Source of the DNA: Steroidobacteraceae bacterium
GTDB lineage: Bacteria > Pseudomonadota > Gammaproteobacteria > Steroidobacterales > Steroidobacteraceae
NCBI GenBank assembly: GCA_027531255.1
Contig: JAPZRU010000007.1
Location: forward strand, 124,001-188,000
DNA: 64,000 bases
Direction of reading: 5' to 3'
Positions 41,780-50,861 of the stretch are shown here, piece after piece (position 1 is the first letter of the stretch; every line of letters starts with the position of its first letter). A program made the translations under genes and the position numbers. Below the pieces are notes generated by a model that made no database searches, was not told the origin of the DNA, and worked only from the letters and a program-made list of their open reading frames with translations.

Positions 41780-41893
41780 CAGTCCGCCCGTCGTGCGCTC
41801 CGGGATCTCGTGCAGAAGGATGTAGCGGGTGACGAGGTCGAACGACTCCGCCGGCCGGCCCGTGTCCTCGCCCGGCGCGACGCTCGGCGGCAC
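41780..41893 (-). pseudogene. Possible remnant of a SAM-dependent methyltransferase
   Basis: In the 199-base gap between tex and the TonB receptor, a minus-strand frame reads SFDLVTRYILLHEIPE, which resembles the post-motif strand of class I SAM methyltransferases. No start, SAM-binding motif or C-terminus is present, so at best it is a decayed fragment. Codons are GC-ending as in real genes here. The match is short and could be chance. Confidence 0.22.
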
Positions 41894-41945
41894 GTTCGCG
41901 CAGCGATGGGCAGGGACACGCCGGCCGAGGGGGTCGAACGGGGGA

Positions 41946-44120
41946 TCAGAAGCGCATCGTGAAGCCCGCCTGGACGAGGCGGGGCGTGCCGGGAATCAGG
42001 CCACGCGTCATGTCGACGACGTAGACGCGATCGGCCACGTTCTTCACGGTGCCGTAGATGGCGACAGCGTCGGTCGCGGAAAAGTTCACCGTCGCGTTCC
42101 AGACCACGTGGCTCGGCATCAGGCCGCGCTGGCCGTTCGCGATCACGGCCACCGTGTTCAGGTCGTCCGTGTACATCTCGCCGGTGTAGACGCCTTCGAC
42201 CTGCGCGCGCCAGCGGTTCGCGGCGAGCCCGAGCGTCAGCGTCGCGACGTTCTCGGCGGCGTAGGGCAGCCGGTTGCCGGTCACCGGCACGCAGCTCGTC
42301 GACACGACGGACGAGCAGCGCCGGCCCTCGAACTCCGCGTCGCGCAGCCACGTCCACGCGAGCCGTGCCTGGCCGATCAGCCCGCCCGCGAGTTCGCGGT
42401 TCAGGTCCACGAGCGCCTCGAGCCCCTGGTGGATCGTCTCGCCGGCGCTCGTCAGCGTCGCGCCCGAGCCGCCGGCGACGCTCGCGGGCACGATCTGGTT
42501 CGAGAAGTCGAGCCGGAACGCGGTGAGTTCGAGCGATGCGCCGGGGTTCGGGCGCGCCCGCACGCCGAGCTCGTAGTTCCACGACAGCTCCGCGTCGAGA
42601 TCGACGACGCCCCCGGTGTTCGAGACGATGTCCTCGACGCGCGGCGGCGCGAAGCCGCGGTGCGCGCCGGCGAAGAACGTCAGGCCCTCGCGCGCGCGCC
42701 ACGTCGCGCCGAGCCCGGGGATCAGCTGATCCACGCTGGAGCGTCCGCGTGCGCCGTTCAGGAAGTTGCGGCGCTCGAAGTCCACGCTCTCGTAGCGCAG
42801 GCCCGGTACGACGGTCAGGCCGCCGGCCGTGAAGCTGGCCTGCAGGAAGCCCGAGGCGGCCTCGACGTAGCGCTCCTGGTTCTCCACCACGCCTGCGTTG
42901 CGGCCCGTGCCCGGCGTGCGTGCGGTGGGCGTGTCGCCGTTGGCCTGCACCCGGTACTGCTTCTCCTCGTGGTACCGCAGGCCCGCCTTCAGTTCCGCGT
43001 CGAGCCCGAGCCACTCGCCGCGCACCGCGAGGCGCGGCTCGATGCCCTTCGTGGCGTACTGACGCAGTCGGCCCTGGTTGCCGCACGCGGTGTTCAGGTT
43101 CGCCAGACCGCCGCACGCAGGATCGCTCGCGTCGTTCGGCCGCTCGTTCGAATTCGACGACTGGCGCCACCAGTCGCGGTCGAAGTACGAGTAGTAGACG
43201 GAGGTCGTGACTTCCGCGTTCGGCGCGAGTGACCAGCCGTGCGTCAGCGACGTGCCCCAGCGATACAGCTCGAACTCGTCGTTCACGAACGGGTTCTGGC
43301 GCGGGTCTGCCCGGTACTCGGCGAGCGTCAGGCCGGAATAGGCGACGTCCGAATCCTCGCGCAGGTAGCTCGCGCGCAGCGTCAGCGCATGGCGCTCGGC
43401 GAGCTGGCGCGTGAACTTCGCGGTCACGTCCGTGAGGTCGAGCTCCATGTTGTCGCGCGCGCCGTCCGCGAGCTTCTTCGTCGCGGTCAGCAGGTAGCCG
43501 GTGCCCGCCACCGTGTCGCCGATCTCGGCGTGCACCTCGCGGAACCCGCGGTTGCCGCCCGCGACGTTCAGCCGGCCCTCGAAATCCACCGGCGCGCGCG
43601 GCGTGATGTAGTTGATCACGCCGCCGACGGTCTGCGGCCCGAACTCGACCTGGCCGGCGCCCTTCAGCACCTCGATGCGTTCGAAGCGCTCGACCGGCGG
43701 GTGGTAGTAGGTGGCGTTGTCGCCGTACGGCGCGAACGCGAGCGGCAGGCCGTCCTCGAGCAGCAGCACCTTCGACGAGCGCGTGGGGTTCAGGCCGCGG
43801 ATGCCGATGTTCGGCCGCAGGCCCATGCCTTCCTCGTCCCGCGCCAGCACGCCCGGCACCTGTCGCAGCGCCTCGTTGATCGTGTAGACGCGCGCCGCCT
43901 CGAGCGCTTCCCGGTCGATGATCTGCCCGGAGCCGGGGATCCGCGTCAGCGCCTCGCGCGAGCCGATCACGATCACGTCGGCGAGCGTGGAACGGCCTCC
44001 CGGCGCCGGCTCGGCCGTGGCCGGCTGCGCCTGCACGGGGGGCGTGGCCGCCGCTGTCGCCAGCACTGCCGCCACCGCCGCGAGTGCGCCGCGGCGCGCC
44101 CGGAACTCGATCTTCTGCAT
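41946..44120 (-). CDS. TonB-dependent ferric-siderophore/dicitrate-type receptor
   Basis: Outer-membrane receptor of 724 residues. A signal peptide (about 1-31, cleavage after VQA) leads to a TonB-box-like ADVIVIGS. The plug has NEALRQVPGVLARDEEG, IRGLNPTRSSKVLLLEDGLPLAFAPYGDN and IEVLKGAGQVEFGPQTVGGVINYIT, closest to the FecA ferric-citrate group. The barrel contains two cysteine pairs in loops and ends in FTMRF. A Fur-like box lies 63 bases upstream of the ATG, so iron-regulated uptake is likely. Confidence 0.92.
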   Translation of the reverse strand: MQKIEFRARRGALAAVAAVLATAAATPPVQAQPATAEPAPGGRSTLADVIVIGSREALTRIPGSGQIIDREALEAARVYTINEALRQVPGVLARDEEGMGLRPNIGIRGLNPTRSSKVLLLEDGLPLAFAPYGDNATYYHPPVERFERIEVLKGAGQVEFGPQTVGGVINYITPRAPVDFEGRLNVAGGNRGFREVHAEIGDTVAGTGYLLTATKKLADGARDNMELDLTDVTAKFTRQLAERHALTLRASYLREDSDVAYSGLTLAEYRADPRQNPFVNDEFELYRWGTSLTHGWSLAPNAEVTTSVYYSYFDRDWWRQSSNSNERPNDASDPACGGLANLNTACGNQGRLRQYATKGIEPRLAVRGEWLGLDAELKAGLRYHEEKQYRVQANGDTPTARTPGTGRNAGVVENQERYVEAASGFLQASFTAGGLTVVPGLRYESVDFERRNFLNGARGRSSVDQLIPGLGATWRAREGLTFFAGAHRGFAPPRVEDIVSNTGGVVDLDAELSWNYELGVRARPNPGASLELTAFRLDFSNQIVPASVAGGSGATLTSAGETIHQGLEALVDLNRELAGGLIGQARLAWTWLRDAEFEGRRCSSVVSTSCVPVTGNRLPYAAENVATLTLGLAANRWRAQVEGVYTGEMYTDDLNTVAVIANGQRGLMPSHVVWNATVNFSATDAVAIYGTVKNVADRVYVVDMTRGLIPGTPRLVQAGFTMRF

Positions 44121-44182
44121 GGAATCGACCCCGCTCCCGTGGTGCGCCGGGACTCTACGGAACTCACCGTGGGCGGGTCAAT

Positions 44183-44201
44183 GCGAAACGTTCTCATTCT
44201 C
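44183..44201. promoter_or_regulatory. Fur box upstream of TonB receptor
   Basis: On the minus strand the site reads GAGAATGAGAACGTTTCGC, matching 12 of 19 positions of the Fur consensus with the repeated GA-AAT units. It lies 63 bases before the receptor ATG. A CATCCG-N8-CGGATG inverted repeat overlaps at 44201-44220. Confidence 0.65.
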
Positions 44202-44340
44202 ATCCGTATAACCACGGATGTTGCCGGGAGCCGCGCGCTGCGCTGCGGTCGCCGCAGCGCGGCAGGGCGCGCCCATGCCGCCTGCGTCGCGGACCGCGCG
44301 GCCCGGCCGGGCGGCGAGGGGGGCGCCGTGCCTGCGCGAA

Positions 44341-44823
44341 CTAGTCCCGGAAATTGTCGAACTGCAGCGGCACGTCGAGTTTCTGCTGGCGGAGCAGCGC
44401 GATCGCCGCCTGCAGCTCGTCCCGGCTCTTGCCCGTGACGCGGACCTTCTCGCCCTGGATCGCGGCCTGCACCTTCAGCTTCGAGTCCTTGATCGCGCGC
44501 TGGATCTTCCGCGCGGAATCGGCGTCGACGCCCTCGCGCAGCACGACCGCCTGCGTCGCGCGGGCGAGGTTGACCTCCGGGTCCTTCACGTCGAGGCACA
44601 CGAGGTCGATGCCGCGCTTCGCGAGCTTCAGCTTCAGGATCTCGAGCATCTGCTTCAGCTGGAAGTCGGCCGGCGCCTCGAGCGTCACGGTGGCTGCCTC
44701 GAGCACGTACTTCGCGCCGGTGCCCCGGAAGTCGAAGCGGGTCTCGAGTTCCCGGTTGGCCTGGTCCACCGCGTTGCGGAGCTCGTGGTGGTTCAGCTCG
44801 GAGACGACGTCGAACGAAGGCAT
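44341..44823 (-). CDS. yajQ: YajQ family nucleotide-binding protein
   Basis: Protein of 160 residues of the conserved UPF0234/YajQ family. It begins MPSFDVVSELNHHELRNAVDQA and has FDFRGT, KRGIDLVCLDVKDPEV, IKDSKLKVQAAIQGEKVRVTGKSRDELQ and QFDNFRD at the C-terminus. Xanthomonas YajQ binds cyclic di-GMP and acts as a regulator; in E. coli it binds nucleic acids and tRNA. Here the gene stands after the GNAT gene on the same strand with a 41-base gap. Confidence 0.96.
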   Translation of the reverse strand: MPSFDVVSELNHHELRNAVDQANRELETRFDFRGTGAKYVLEAATVTLEAPADFQLKQMLEILKLKLAKRGIDLVCLDVKDPEVNLARATQAVVLREGVDADSARKIQRAIKDSKLKVQAAIQGEKVRVTGKSRDELQAAIALLRQQKLDVPLQFDNFRD

Positions 44824-44864
44824 GAACTGCTCCCGCGGCCCGCCGGCGTACGCCGCCGCGGGTG

Positions 44865-45401
44865 CTAGAACTCGCCGGCCGCGGGCGCGAGCCTGCGCCA
44901 GTAGATCGCGTTCGACTCGTAGGCCCCCTCGGTGGACTGCGCATAGCCCGGGATGCTGCCGGCGAACTGCCACCCGAGCCGCCGGTACAGCGCCTCGGCC
45001 GGGTCGCCCGCGCGCGTGTCGAGCACGAGCAGCGTGAGCCCGCGCGCGGCCGCCGCGTTCTCCAGGCGCTCCATCAGCGCCTGCGCGATGCCGCGGCGCC
45101 GGTACTGCGAGTGCACCATCAGCTTCTGCACCTCGCCGCGGTGGCGCCCGTTCGGCTTCGACGTCAGCGCGAGCTGCACGGCCCCGGCGCAGACGTGATC
45201 GTCGGTGGCGACGAACAGCAGGCGCTCGCCGCGCCCGACGGACTCGAGCACCTCGGTCCAGTAGTTGCGCGCCTCCTTCGTGCCCGGCCTCTGCGTCCAG
45301 CCGATCGACGCACCGCCGCCGACCGCGTCCTGCACGAGCTCGACCAGCTCCGAGAACAGCTCGAGGCTCGGCGTGGTCTTCAGTTCCGAGATCTTCAGCA
45401 T
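44865..45401 (-). CDS. GNAT-family N-acetyltransferase
   Basis: Acetyltransferase of 178 residues. The acetyl-CoA loop is QYRRRGIAQALMERLE near 105, preceded by VQKLMVHSQ and followed by LLVLDTRAGDPAEALYRRLGWQ, the usual GNAT core. The ATG overlaps the stop of the preceding thioredoxin-like gene as TGATG, so the two are translationally coupled. Substrate (amine, antibiotic or protein) unknown. Confidence 0.88.
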   Translation of the reverse strand: MLKISELKTTPSLELFSELVELVQDAVGGGASIGWTQRPGTKEARNYWTEVLESVGRGERLLFVATDDHVCAGAVQLALTSKPNGRHRGEVQKLMVHSQYRRRGIAQALMERLENAAAARGLTLLVLDTRAGDPAEALYRRLGWQFAGSIPGYAQSTEGAYESNAIYWRRLAPAAGEF

Positions 45402-46672
45402 CAGGCCTTCTCCGCGAGCAGCGCCTGCACGGTCCGCTCGAACTCGACCTTCCACTCCTCGTGGTGCCGGCCGGTGGCCGGGCCCGAGAACCCGGTGTGG
45501 ATCTTCCGCACGCGACCCTCGCGGTCCACGAACAGCATCGTGGGATACGCCACGAAGTTCGCGAGCTGCGGCAGGCTCGCCAGCACGCCGTTCTCCTCGG
45601 TGGTGCCTGCGATCAGCACCGGCCACTCGATGCCGAACTTCGCGACGTAGCGCCGGTTCGCCGCCACCGCCTCCGTGCGGTCGGCGGAGTGCTCGAACTG
45701 CAGCGCGACGATCTCGAGGCCGTCGTCGCGCAGCTCGCGCCAGTACGGCTGCAGGAACTCCGCCTCGTCGTGGCAGTTGGGGCACCAGCTGCCGCCGATC
45801 GTGACGAGCACGACCTTGCCCGCGAAGCGCGGATCGTCGAGCGAGACGAGCTTCCCGTCCACGTCTGGAAACGCGAATGCGAGCGGCTCCTCGGGGTTCT
45901 TCAGTTTCGTAGCCGAGGCGCCGTCGGGCAGGCGGGCCGCGTCGTCGCGTCGCGCCGTCCACGTGCGTTCCGACCACGTGCCCGACCACAGCCGTCCCTC
46001 GATCGCGTCGGGCGCGGCGAGCTTCGCGCGGTACAGGAACGCGGAGCCGCCGTCGAAGCGCGACAGCAGCAGTTCGTCGCCGCGCAGCTCGCCGGCGAGG
46101 TAGCGGTGATCGCCCGTCGGCGTCAGGAACGTGCCGGTGACCGTCGCGCCGTCCTGCGTGAATTCGGCGACCGCGGGCTCCGTGCGCCCGTTCGCGCTCG
46201 TCAGCGTCACGGTCCAGCGCCCCGCGACGCTGCCGGCGGGCGTCGGCGGCGTCGGCGAGAACCGGTGCGTGCGCCCGGCGGTCGCCTTGAACGGGATGCG
46301 CGTGACCTCGCCGCCGCGGCGCACGATGCGCACCTCGCCGGCGAGACCCTCGGGCGTGGCCTCGGCCACGATCCGGTTCTGGTAGCCGGGCATCACGAGG
46401 TCGAGCCGCGTGCCGTCCTGCGTCACGTCGGTGACGCGCACGCGCTCCGGGCCGTTCACGAGGTAGGCGACCGTGGCCTCGCCCTCGCGCGCGAGTTCGA
46501 GACCGAAGGGCAGTTCGCCGCCCGGTACCGTGAGCGCCGCGCGGTACGGTCCGTAGGCGAGCACGGTGCGCACGTCGGGCGCGGGCTCGCGCTCCGCTTC
46601 GCGCCCGCAGCCGGCCAGCAGGGCGGCGGCCGTGCAGGCGAGTACCGTGGCGACGACGGCGGTGGGCTTCAC
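45401..46672 (-). CDS. TlpA-like thioredoxin-domain lipoprotein
   Basis: Periplasmic lipoprotein of 423 residues. The signal VVATVLACTAAALLAGC ends in lipobox LAGC near residue 22. Residues 35 to about 250 form a beta-rich domain I do not recognise. The C-terminal thioredoxin fold has GSWCPNCHDEAEFLQPYW, an active-site CPNC near residue 305, and cis-proline in YPTMLFVD, as in TlpA/ResA disulfide reductases. The GTG at 46672 is chosen because GGAG lies 8 bases upstream and the signal follows directly; an ATG further up lies in the neighbouring gene. Likely a membrane-tethered thiol reductase. Confidence 0.82.
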   Translation of the reverse strand: MKPTAVVATVLACTAAALLAGCGREAEREPAPDVRTVLAYGPYRAALTVPGGELPFGLELAREGEATVAYLVNGPERVRVTDVTQDGTRLDLVMPGYQNRIVAEATPEGLAGEVRIVRRGGEVTRIPFKATAGRTHRFSPTPPTPAGSVAGRWTVTLTSANGRTEPAVAEFTQDGATVTGTFLTPTGDHRYLAGELRGDELLLSRFDGGSAFLYRAKLAAPDAIEGRLWSGTWSERTWTARRDDAARLPDGASATKLKNPEEPLAFAFPDVDGKLVSLDDPRFAGKVVLVTIGGSWCPNCHDEAEFLQPYWRELRDDGLEIVALQFEHSADRTEAVAANRRYVAKFGIEWPVLIAGTTEENGVLASLPQLANFVAYPTMLFVDREGRVRKIHTGFSGPATGRHHEEWKVEFERTVQALLAEKA

Positions 46673-46683
46673 GACGGGTCTCC

Positions 46684-49101
46684 TCAGGCGGGCGTGGGCA
46701 GGCCGTCGACGCCCGTGCGCCACGGACGCCAGGCGATGCCGACGCGGCCCACCGCGATGTCGGACTTGCGGGGTGCGAGGCGCACGGCGCGGAGCGCGAG
46801 CGCGCCGGGTTCGTAGCGGGCCGCGAGCGCGGCGACCTCCGCCTCCACGTCCTGCTGCAGGGCGACGAGGCGCTGCCCGAGCGTCTCGACGCTCTCCTCG
46901 GCGCGGCCGACGTCGGCGCGCTCCTGCGCGGTGCGCGCGGCGGCCCGCGCGGCGCCGGCCGCGCGGCCGACGCTCGTGGCCGAGATCGCCTTGCGCCCGA
47001 ACAGCGCGCCGAGCACGGTCGCGCCGACCGACAGCGCGGTCTGCAGGCCCTGGGCGGAGGCCTGCGCGCGCTCGCGCTCGACGCGGTCCTGCGCGCGCTT
47101 CAGCTGGTCCTGCAGCGAGGAAACCTTCGGCGCGTACTTCTGCCGCAGCTTCTCGACCTCGGCATCGCGCCGTTCCCGCGCCGCGAACGCGAGCCGCGCG
47201 CGGAATTCGCCCTCGGTTTCACCGGCGTTCGAGACCAGGCCGAGCGGGTCGCAGGCCTGCAGGTCGAGCGTGCACGACTCGTAGGCGTGCGCGGCGAGCG
47301 ACTTCGACCACGCCGCATAGGTCCTGGCGTTCAGCAACGGGCCGGGCAGCTCCGCGTAGCCCGCGCCGTCGAGGGGCGCGGGCTCCAGGGTCGCGGGATC
47401 GACTTCCTGCGCCTCGCTCCAGGCGGGCGTGCGGCCGTCGTCGCCGAGCGGCGCGACCAGCGTGGCCGTGGTCCAGAGGTCGAGCCTGGTCTTCGCGTCC
47501 ACGTAGTGCAGCTTCACGGCGCCCATCGCCTGCGGGCGGTAGACGACCGCGCCGCCGCCGGCGGACGTGGGCACCACGAAGGCCTCGGCCACGTCGGCCG
47601 GCAGCGCGGGGCGCGAAACGGTGCCAGACGCCATTTCCGGCCCCGCGGAAACGGGGTCTGACCCCGTTTCTCGTCCACCAGGCGGAAGACGGCGGCTGAC
47701 CCCGCTGCCGAGGCGCTGGATCTCGGGAAGCGCGAGCGGGCCGCGCAGGTACGAGAGCGCCCAGCGCGTCTGCATCAGCACCGGGTGGTCCTCGTGCACG
47801 TTGCGCAGCAGGAACACGCGGTTGCCGAGGCTCGACATCAGCCGGTCCAGCGTCGCGCGGTCGTAGGCGCCGCCGAGCGCGCTCTCGAGCCCCTCCAGCA
47901 CGCGCGCCTTGTCGCGCTCGGTCTGCAGCCGGCCGATGAACCAGGTGCCCGCGTTGCCGAGCCCCTTGTAGTCGAGGTCCACCGGGTTCTGGGTCGCGAG
48001 CACGAGGCCGAGCCCGAACGCGCGCGCCTGCTTGAGCAGCGTCAGCATCGGCGGCTTCGACGGCGGCGAGGCGCTCGGCGGGAAGTAGCCGAAGATCTCG
48101 TCCATGTAGAAGATCGCGCGCAGCGACGACGTGCCGGGCTGCGCGCGCATCCACCCGACCAGCTCGTTCAGTACCAGCGTGACGACGAACATCCGCTCGG
48201 CGTCGTTCAGGTGCGCGATCGAGACGATCGCGACGCGCGGCTTCCCCTCCGGCGTGTAGAGCAGCTTCTGCACGTCGATCGGCTCGCCGTGCAGCCACGC
48301 GGCGAAGCCGGGGCTCGCGAGCAGCCCGTTCAGCGCCATCGCGAGCTCGAGGCGCTCCTTCGGCGGGTAGAAGGTGTCGAGGTCGAACACGCCGACCTTG
48401 TCGAACGGCGGCTTCTGGACCGAGGCGATCAGCCCGGCGAGGTCGAGCGCGCGGCCCTCGCGCCACGCGGCCTCGACGATCGACGACAGCAGGATGTGCT
48501 CGCGGCTCTTCAGCGGATCCGCGGCGACGCCGACGAGCCCGAGCACGCCGGACACCACCGCGCCGATCCGGTCGCGCAGCTGCGTGGGGTCGCGCGCCGC
48601 GTCGCCCGCGGGCGGCGCGAACGAGCGCAGGATCGACAGCGGCCGTCCCGCATCCGAGCCCGGCGTGTAGATCGCGACTTCCGCGGCGTCGCGGAACCTC
48701 GCGATGCGGGCGGGTTCCTGGTGCCAGCTCGCGAGGCCCTTGCGCCAGGTCTCGGCAGTCTGCGCGGCGAGGGCGTCCACCGTCAGGCCCCTGCGGCGCG
48801 CGTCCGCGGGATCCACCCACGGCGCGAAGTCCTCGGGCCGCAGTTCCGGGAACGCGAACGCGAGGTTGCCGATGTCGCCCTTCGGGTCGATCACGAGCGC
48901 GGGAATGCCGTCGATCGCCGCTTCCTCGAGCAGCGAGATGCACAGGCCGGTCTTGCCGCTGCCGGTCATGCCGACCACGACCGCGTGGGTCGTCAGGTCG
49001 CGCGCGTCGTAGAGGACGAGCTCGTCCTTCGGGGCGCCCGCGGCGCCGTCGTACCCGCGACCGAGATAGAAGAGACCGAGCTTCTCGTAGTCGACGGCCA
49101 T
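46684..49101 (-). CDS. HerA/DUF853-type ATP-binding protein
   Basis: Large protein of 805 residues with a HerA/FtsK-like ATPase core. Walker A is GMTGSGKTG at about 44-52, VIDPKGDIGNLAF follows near 69, and the Walker B region is IFYMDEIFGYFPPSA near 330. A sensor-like VLATQNPVDLDYKGL lies near 370. The C-terminal third is Ala/Arg/Glu rich and likely coiled coil. Between about 475 and 505 the protein carries a stretch (SRRLPPGGRETGSDPVSAGP) encoded by two palindromic repeat units, which looks like an in-frame repeat insertion. The ATPase may act on DNA or as a helicase/translocase; the exact role is unknown. Confidence 0.78.
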   Translation of the reverse strand: MAVDYEKLGLFYLGRGYDGAAGAPKDELVLYDARDLTTHAVVVGMTGSGKTGLCISLLEEAAIDGIPALVIDPKGDIGNLAFAFPELRPEDFAPWVDPADARRRGLTVDALAAQTAETWRKGLASWHQEPARIARFRDAAEVAIYTPGSDAGRPLSILRSFAPPAGDAARDPTQLRDRIGAVVSGVLGLVGVAADPLKSREHILLSSIVEAAWREGRALDLAGLIASVQKPPFDKVGVFDLDTFYPPKERLELAMALNGLLASPGFAAWLHGEPIDVQKLLYTPEGKPRVAIVSIAHLNDAERMFVVTLVLNELVGWMRAQPGTSSLRAIFYMDEIFGYFPPSASPPSKPPMLTLLKQARAFGLGLVLATQNPVDLDYKGLGNAGTWFIGRLQTERDKARVLEGLESALGGAYDRATLDRLMSSLGNRVFLLRNVHEDHPVLMQTRWALSYLRGPLALPEIQRLGSGVSRRLPPGGRETGSDPVSAGPEMASGTVSRPALPADVAEAFVVPTSAGGGAVVYRPQAMGAVKLHYVDAKTRLDLWTTATLVAPLGDDGRTPAWSEAQEVDPATLEPAPLDGAGYAELPGPLLNARTYAAWSKSLAAHAYESCTLDLQACDPLGLVSNAGETEGEFRARLAFAARERRDAEVEKLRQKYAPKVSSLQDQLKRAQDRVERERAQASAQGLQTALSVGATVLGALFGRKAISATSVGRAAGAARAAARTAQERADVGRAEESVETLGQRLVALQQDVEAEVAALAARYEPGALALRAVRLAPRKSDIAVGRVGIAWRPWRTGVDGLPTPA
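47615..47670. repeat. REP-like palindrome doublet inside the HerA-type gene
   Basis: Two short palindromes in tandem, 10 bases apart. The first (47615-47637) is imperfect, beginning GAAACGGTG and ending CGCCATTTC. The second (47648-47670) is perfect: arms GAAACGGGGT and ACCCCGTTTC with a CTG centre. It lies within the coding sequence of the HerA-type gene and stays in frame. A related doublet occurs at 54191-54240. The arrangement resembles REP/REPIN elements mobilised by RAYT transposases. Confidence 0.6.
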
Positions 49102-49233
49102 GGGTCGTGCCGGTGGCAGGCGGCGCGCTCGCGCCGATGAGGCCGAATCGTGAGCGGATCCGGCGTCGACGTCAAAACCGCGGCTCGGCGGCCGCGACCG
49201 GCCCGGCGCCGCGGCTCGACCGGGACCGCGGCC

Positions 49234-50208
49234 TCACCGCTCCGGCAGCTGCAGGTCGCCGACCACCTGCGCCAGTTCCTCCGGCGTGCCGGCGCGGATC
49301 CCCTGGTCCACGAGCCTCCGGGTCAGGTGCGGCGCGAACGCCTTCAGGAACTCGTACATGTAGCCACGCAGGCGCCGCCCGCGGCGGAAGCCGATCCACG
49401 TGACGTGCGGCGTGAACAGGTGGTCCGCGGGCAGTACCACGAGGTCCGCGTCGTCGCGCGGGTCGAAGGCCATGCTGGCGACGATGCCGACGCCGAGCCC
49501 GAGCCGGACGTAGGTCTTGATGACGTCCGCGTCGCTCGCCGTCAGGGCGACGTTGAGCTTCAGGCCGGCAGCCTCGAACAGCGCCGGCAACGACGAGCGG
49601 CCGGTGAAGCTGAACGTGTAGGTGACGAGCGGGAAGCGCGCGAGCGTCGACAGCCGGATCTCGCGTTCCTGCGCCAGCGGGTGCCCGCGCGGCACGACGA
49701 TGCGACGGCTCCAGCGGTAGCACGGCAGCAGCACGAGGCCGGGGAACAGCTCCCCCGAGCCGGTCGCGATCGCGAAGTCGATGCGGTCGAGCTTGGCGAG
49801 GTCCGCGATCTGCTCGGACGTGCCCTGGTGCAGGTGCAGGTCGATCTCGGGGTAGGCGGCGCGGAACTTCTGCACGACCTCGGGCAGCACGTAGCGGGCC
49901 TGCGTGTGCGTGGTGCCGATCGACAGCGACCCCGTGCGGTCGTCCTTCAGGTCCGAGGACAGCCGGCGGATGTTGCTGACCTCCTCGAGGATCCGCAGCG
50001 CGCGATCGACGACTTCCTGGCCCGCGGGCGTGACGGACACGAGGTTGCGGCCGTCGCGCTCGAAGATCGGGAAGCCGAGCTCGTCCTCCAGCAGCTTCAG
50101 CTGCTTGCTGACGCCGGGCTGCGAGGTGTGCAGCTTCTTCGAGGCCGCCGTGATGTTCATGCCGTTCTGCACGACGGCGGCGAGATAGCGGAGCTGGTGG
50201 AGCTTCAT
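49234..50208 (-). CDS. cysB: LysR regulator CysB/Cbl (sulfur assimilation)
   Basis: LysR-type regulator of 324 residues. The HTH reads MKLHQLRYLAAVVQNGMNIT and KKLHTSQPGVSKQLK. The ligand domain has SIGTTHTQARYVLP, the effector-loop motif of CysB and Cbl, and the TGSGELFP and YRWSRRIVVPRGHPLA segments. These are highly characteristic and the length matches CysB. It activates sulfate-assimilation genes in response to O- or N-acetylserine. It is a single gene here with no cys genes adjacent; Cbl cannot be wholly excluded. Confidence 0.9.
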   Translation of the reverse strand: MKLHQLRYLAAVVQNGMNITAASKKLHTSQPGVSKQLKLLEDELGFPIFERDGRNLVSVTPAGQEVVDRALRILEEVSNIRRLSSDLKDDRTGSLSIGTTHTQARYVLPEVVQKFRAAYPEIDLHLHQGTSEQIADLAKLDRIDFAIATGSGELFPGLVLLPCYRWSRRIVVPRGHPLAQEREIRLSTLARFPLVTYTFSFTGRSSLPALFEAAGLKLNVALTASDADVIKTYVRLGLGVGIVASMAFDPRDDADLVVLPADHLFTPHVTWIGFRRGRRLRGYMYEFLKAFAPHLTRRLVDQGIRAGTPEELAQVVGDLQLPER

Positions 50209-50347
50209 GGGGCCGCCATGAAACGCCGCGCAGCGGGCCGAAGCAAGGGGTGCCGCAGGGTCGCGCGATGCCGGCCGGGCAGTACGGCAGAAGCGGCGGT
50301 TCTGGAGTCCCGCACTCCGGCCGGGCGCGCCGGCGACGCGACCCGGG

Positions 50348-50755
50348 TCAGCGCGCCGCCGTCGCCTGCCGGAGGTAGGCGATCAGCTGCCGCCGGTCTT
50401 CGGGCTTCGCGAGTCCCGCGTAGACCATCGAGGTGCCCGGTACGAGCGCGGTGGGCTGCTGCAGCCAGCGGTCGAGCGTCGCCTCGTCCCACGTCAGCCC
50501 GGCACCCGCGAGCGCCGTCGAGTACGTGAAGCCCGGCGCGGCGGCGGCCTGCCGCCCCATCACGCCGCCGAGCGGCGGACCGACCTTGCCCTCCGTCTCC
50601 GTGCCCAGCGCGTGACAAGCGCGGCACTGCAGGAACAGCAGCTGGCCGCGCCTGAGGTCGGCGGCCGAGGGCGCCTCACCGGCTCGGCCGGCGACGGGCG
50701 GCGACGCGAGCAGTGCGCTCGCGATCAACAGGGACGCGTGTCGTCCGCGCAGCAT
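50348..50755 (-). CDS. Class I cytochrome c
   Basis: Exported c-type cytochrome of 135 residues. The signal peptide covers about 1-26 (LLIASALLASPPVAGRA). A single haem-binding CRACH lies near residue 44, and the likely Met axial ligand is in GTSMVYAG near 108. The pattern GTETEGKVGPPLGGVMGRQA is typical of c2/c550-type cytochromes. A GGGAG ribosome site sits 7 bases before the ATG. It could carry electrons in the periplasm; partner not identifiable here. Confidence 0.9.
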   Translation of the reverse strand: MLRGRHASLLIASALLASPPVAGRAGEAPSAADLRRGQLLFLQCRACHALGTETEGKVGPPLGGVMGRQAAAAPGFTYSTALAGAGLTWDEATLDRWLQQPTALVPGTSMVYAGLAKPEDRRQLIAYLRQATAAR

Positions 50756-50861
50756 TCGCCGTTCTCCCGGGCGCCGTCGGCGCGCCCTCGCAGTGTCGAT
50801 GTTGGCGCGGACTCGGGCGCGCGTCGAGTGCCGGGGCGCGGTGCATCCCGCGGGGTCCGTC

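Noticed and set aside
41762-41962. Plus-strand 66-codon frame between tex and the TonB receptor
   Set aside because: Arg-rich, without ribosome site or motif, and it overlaps the end of the receptor.
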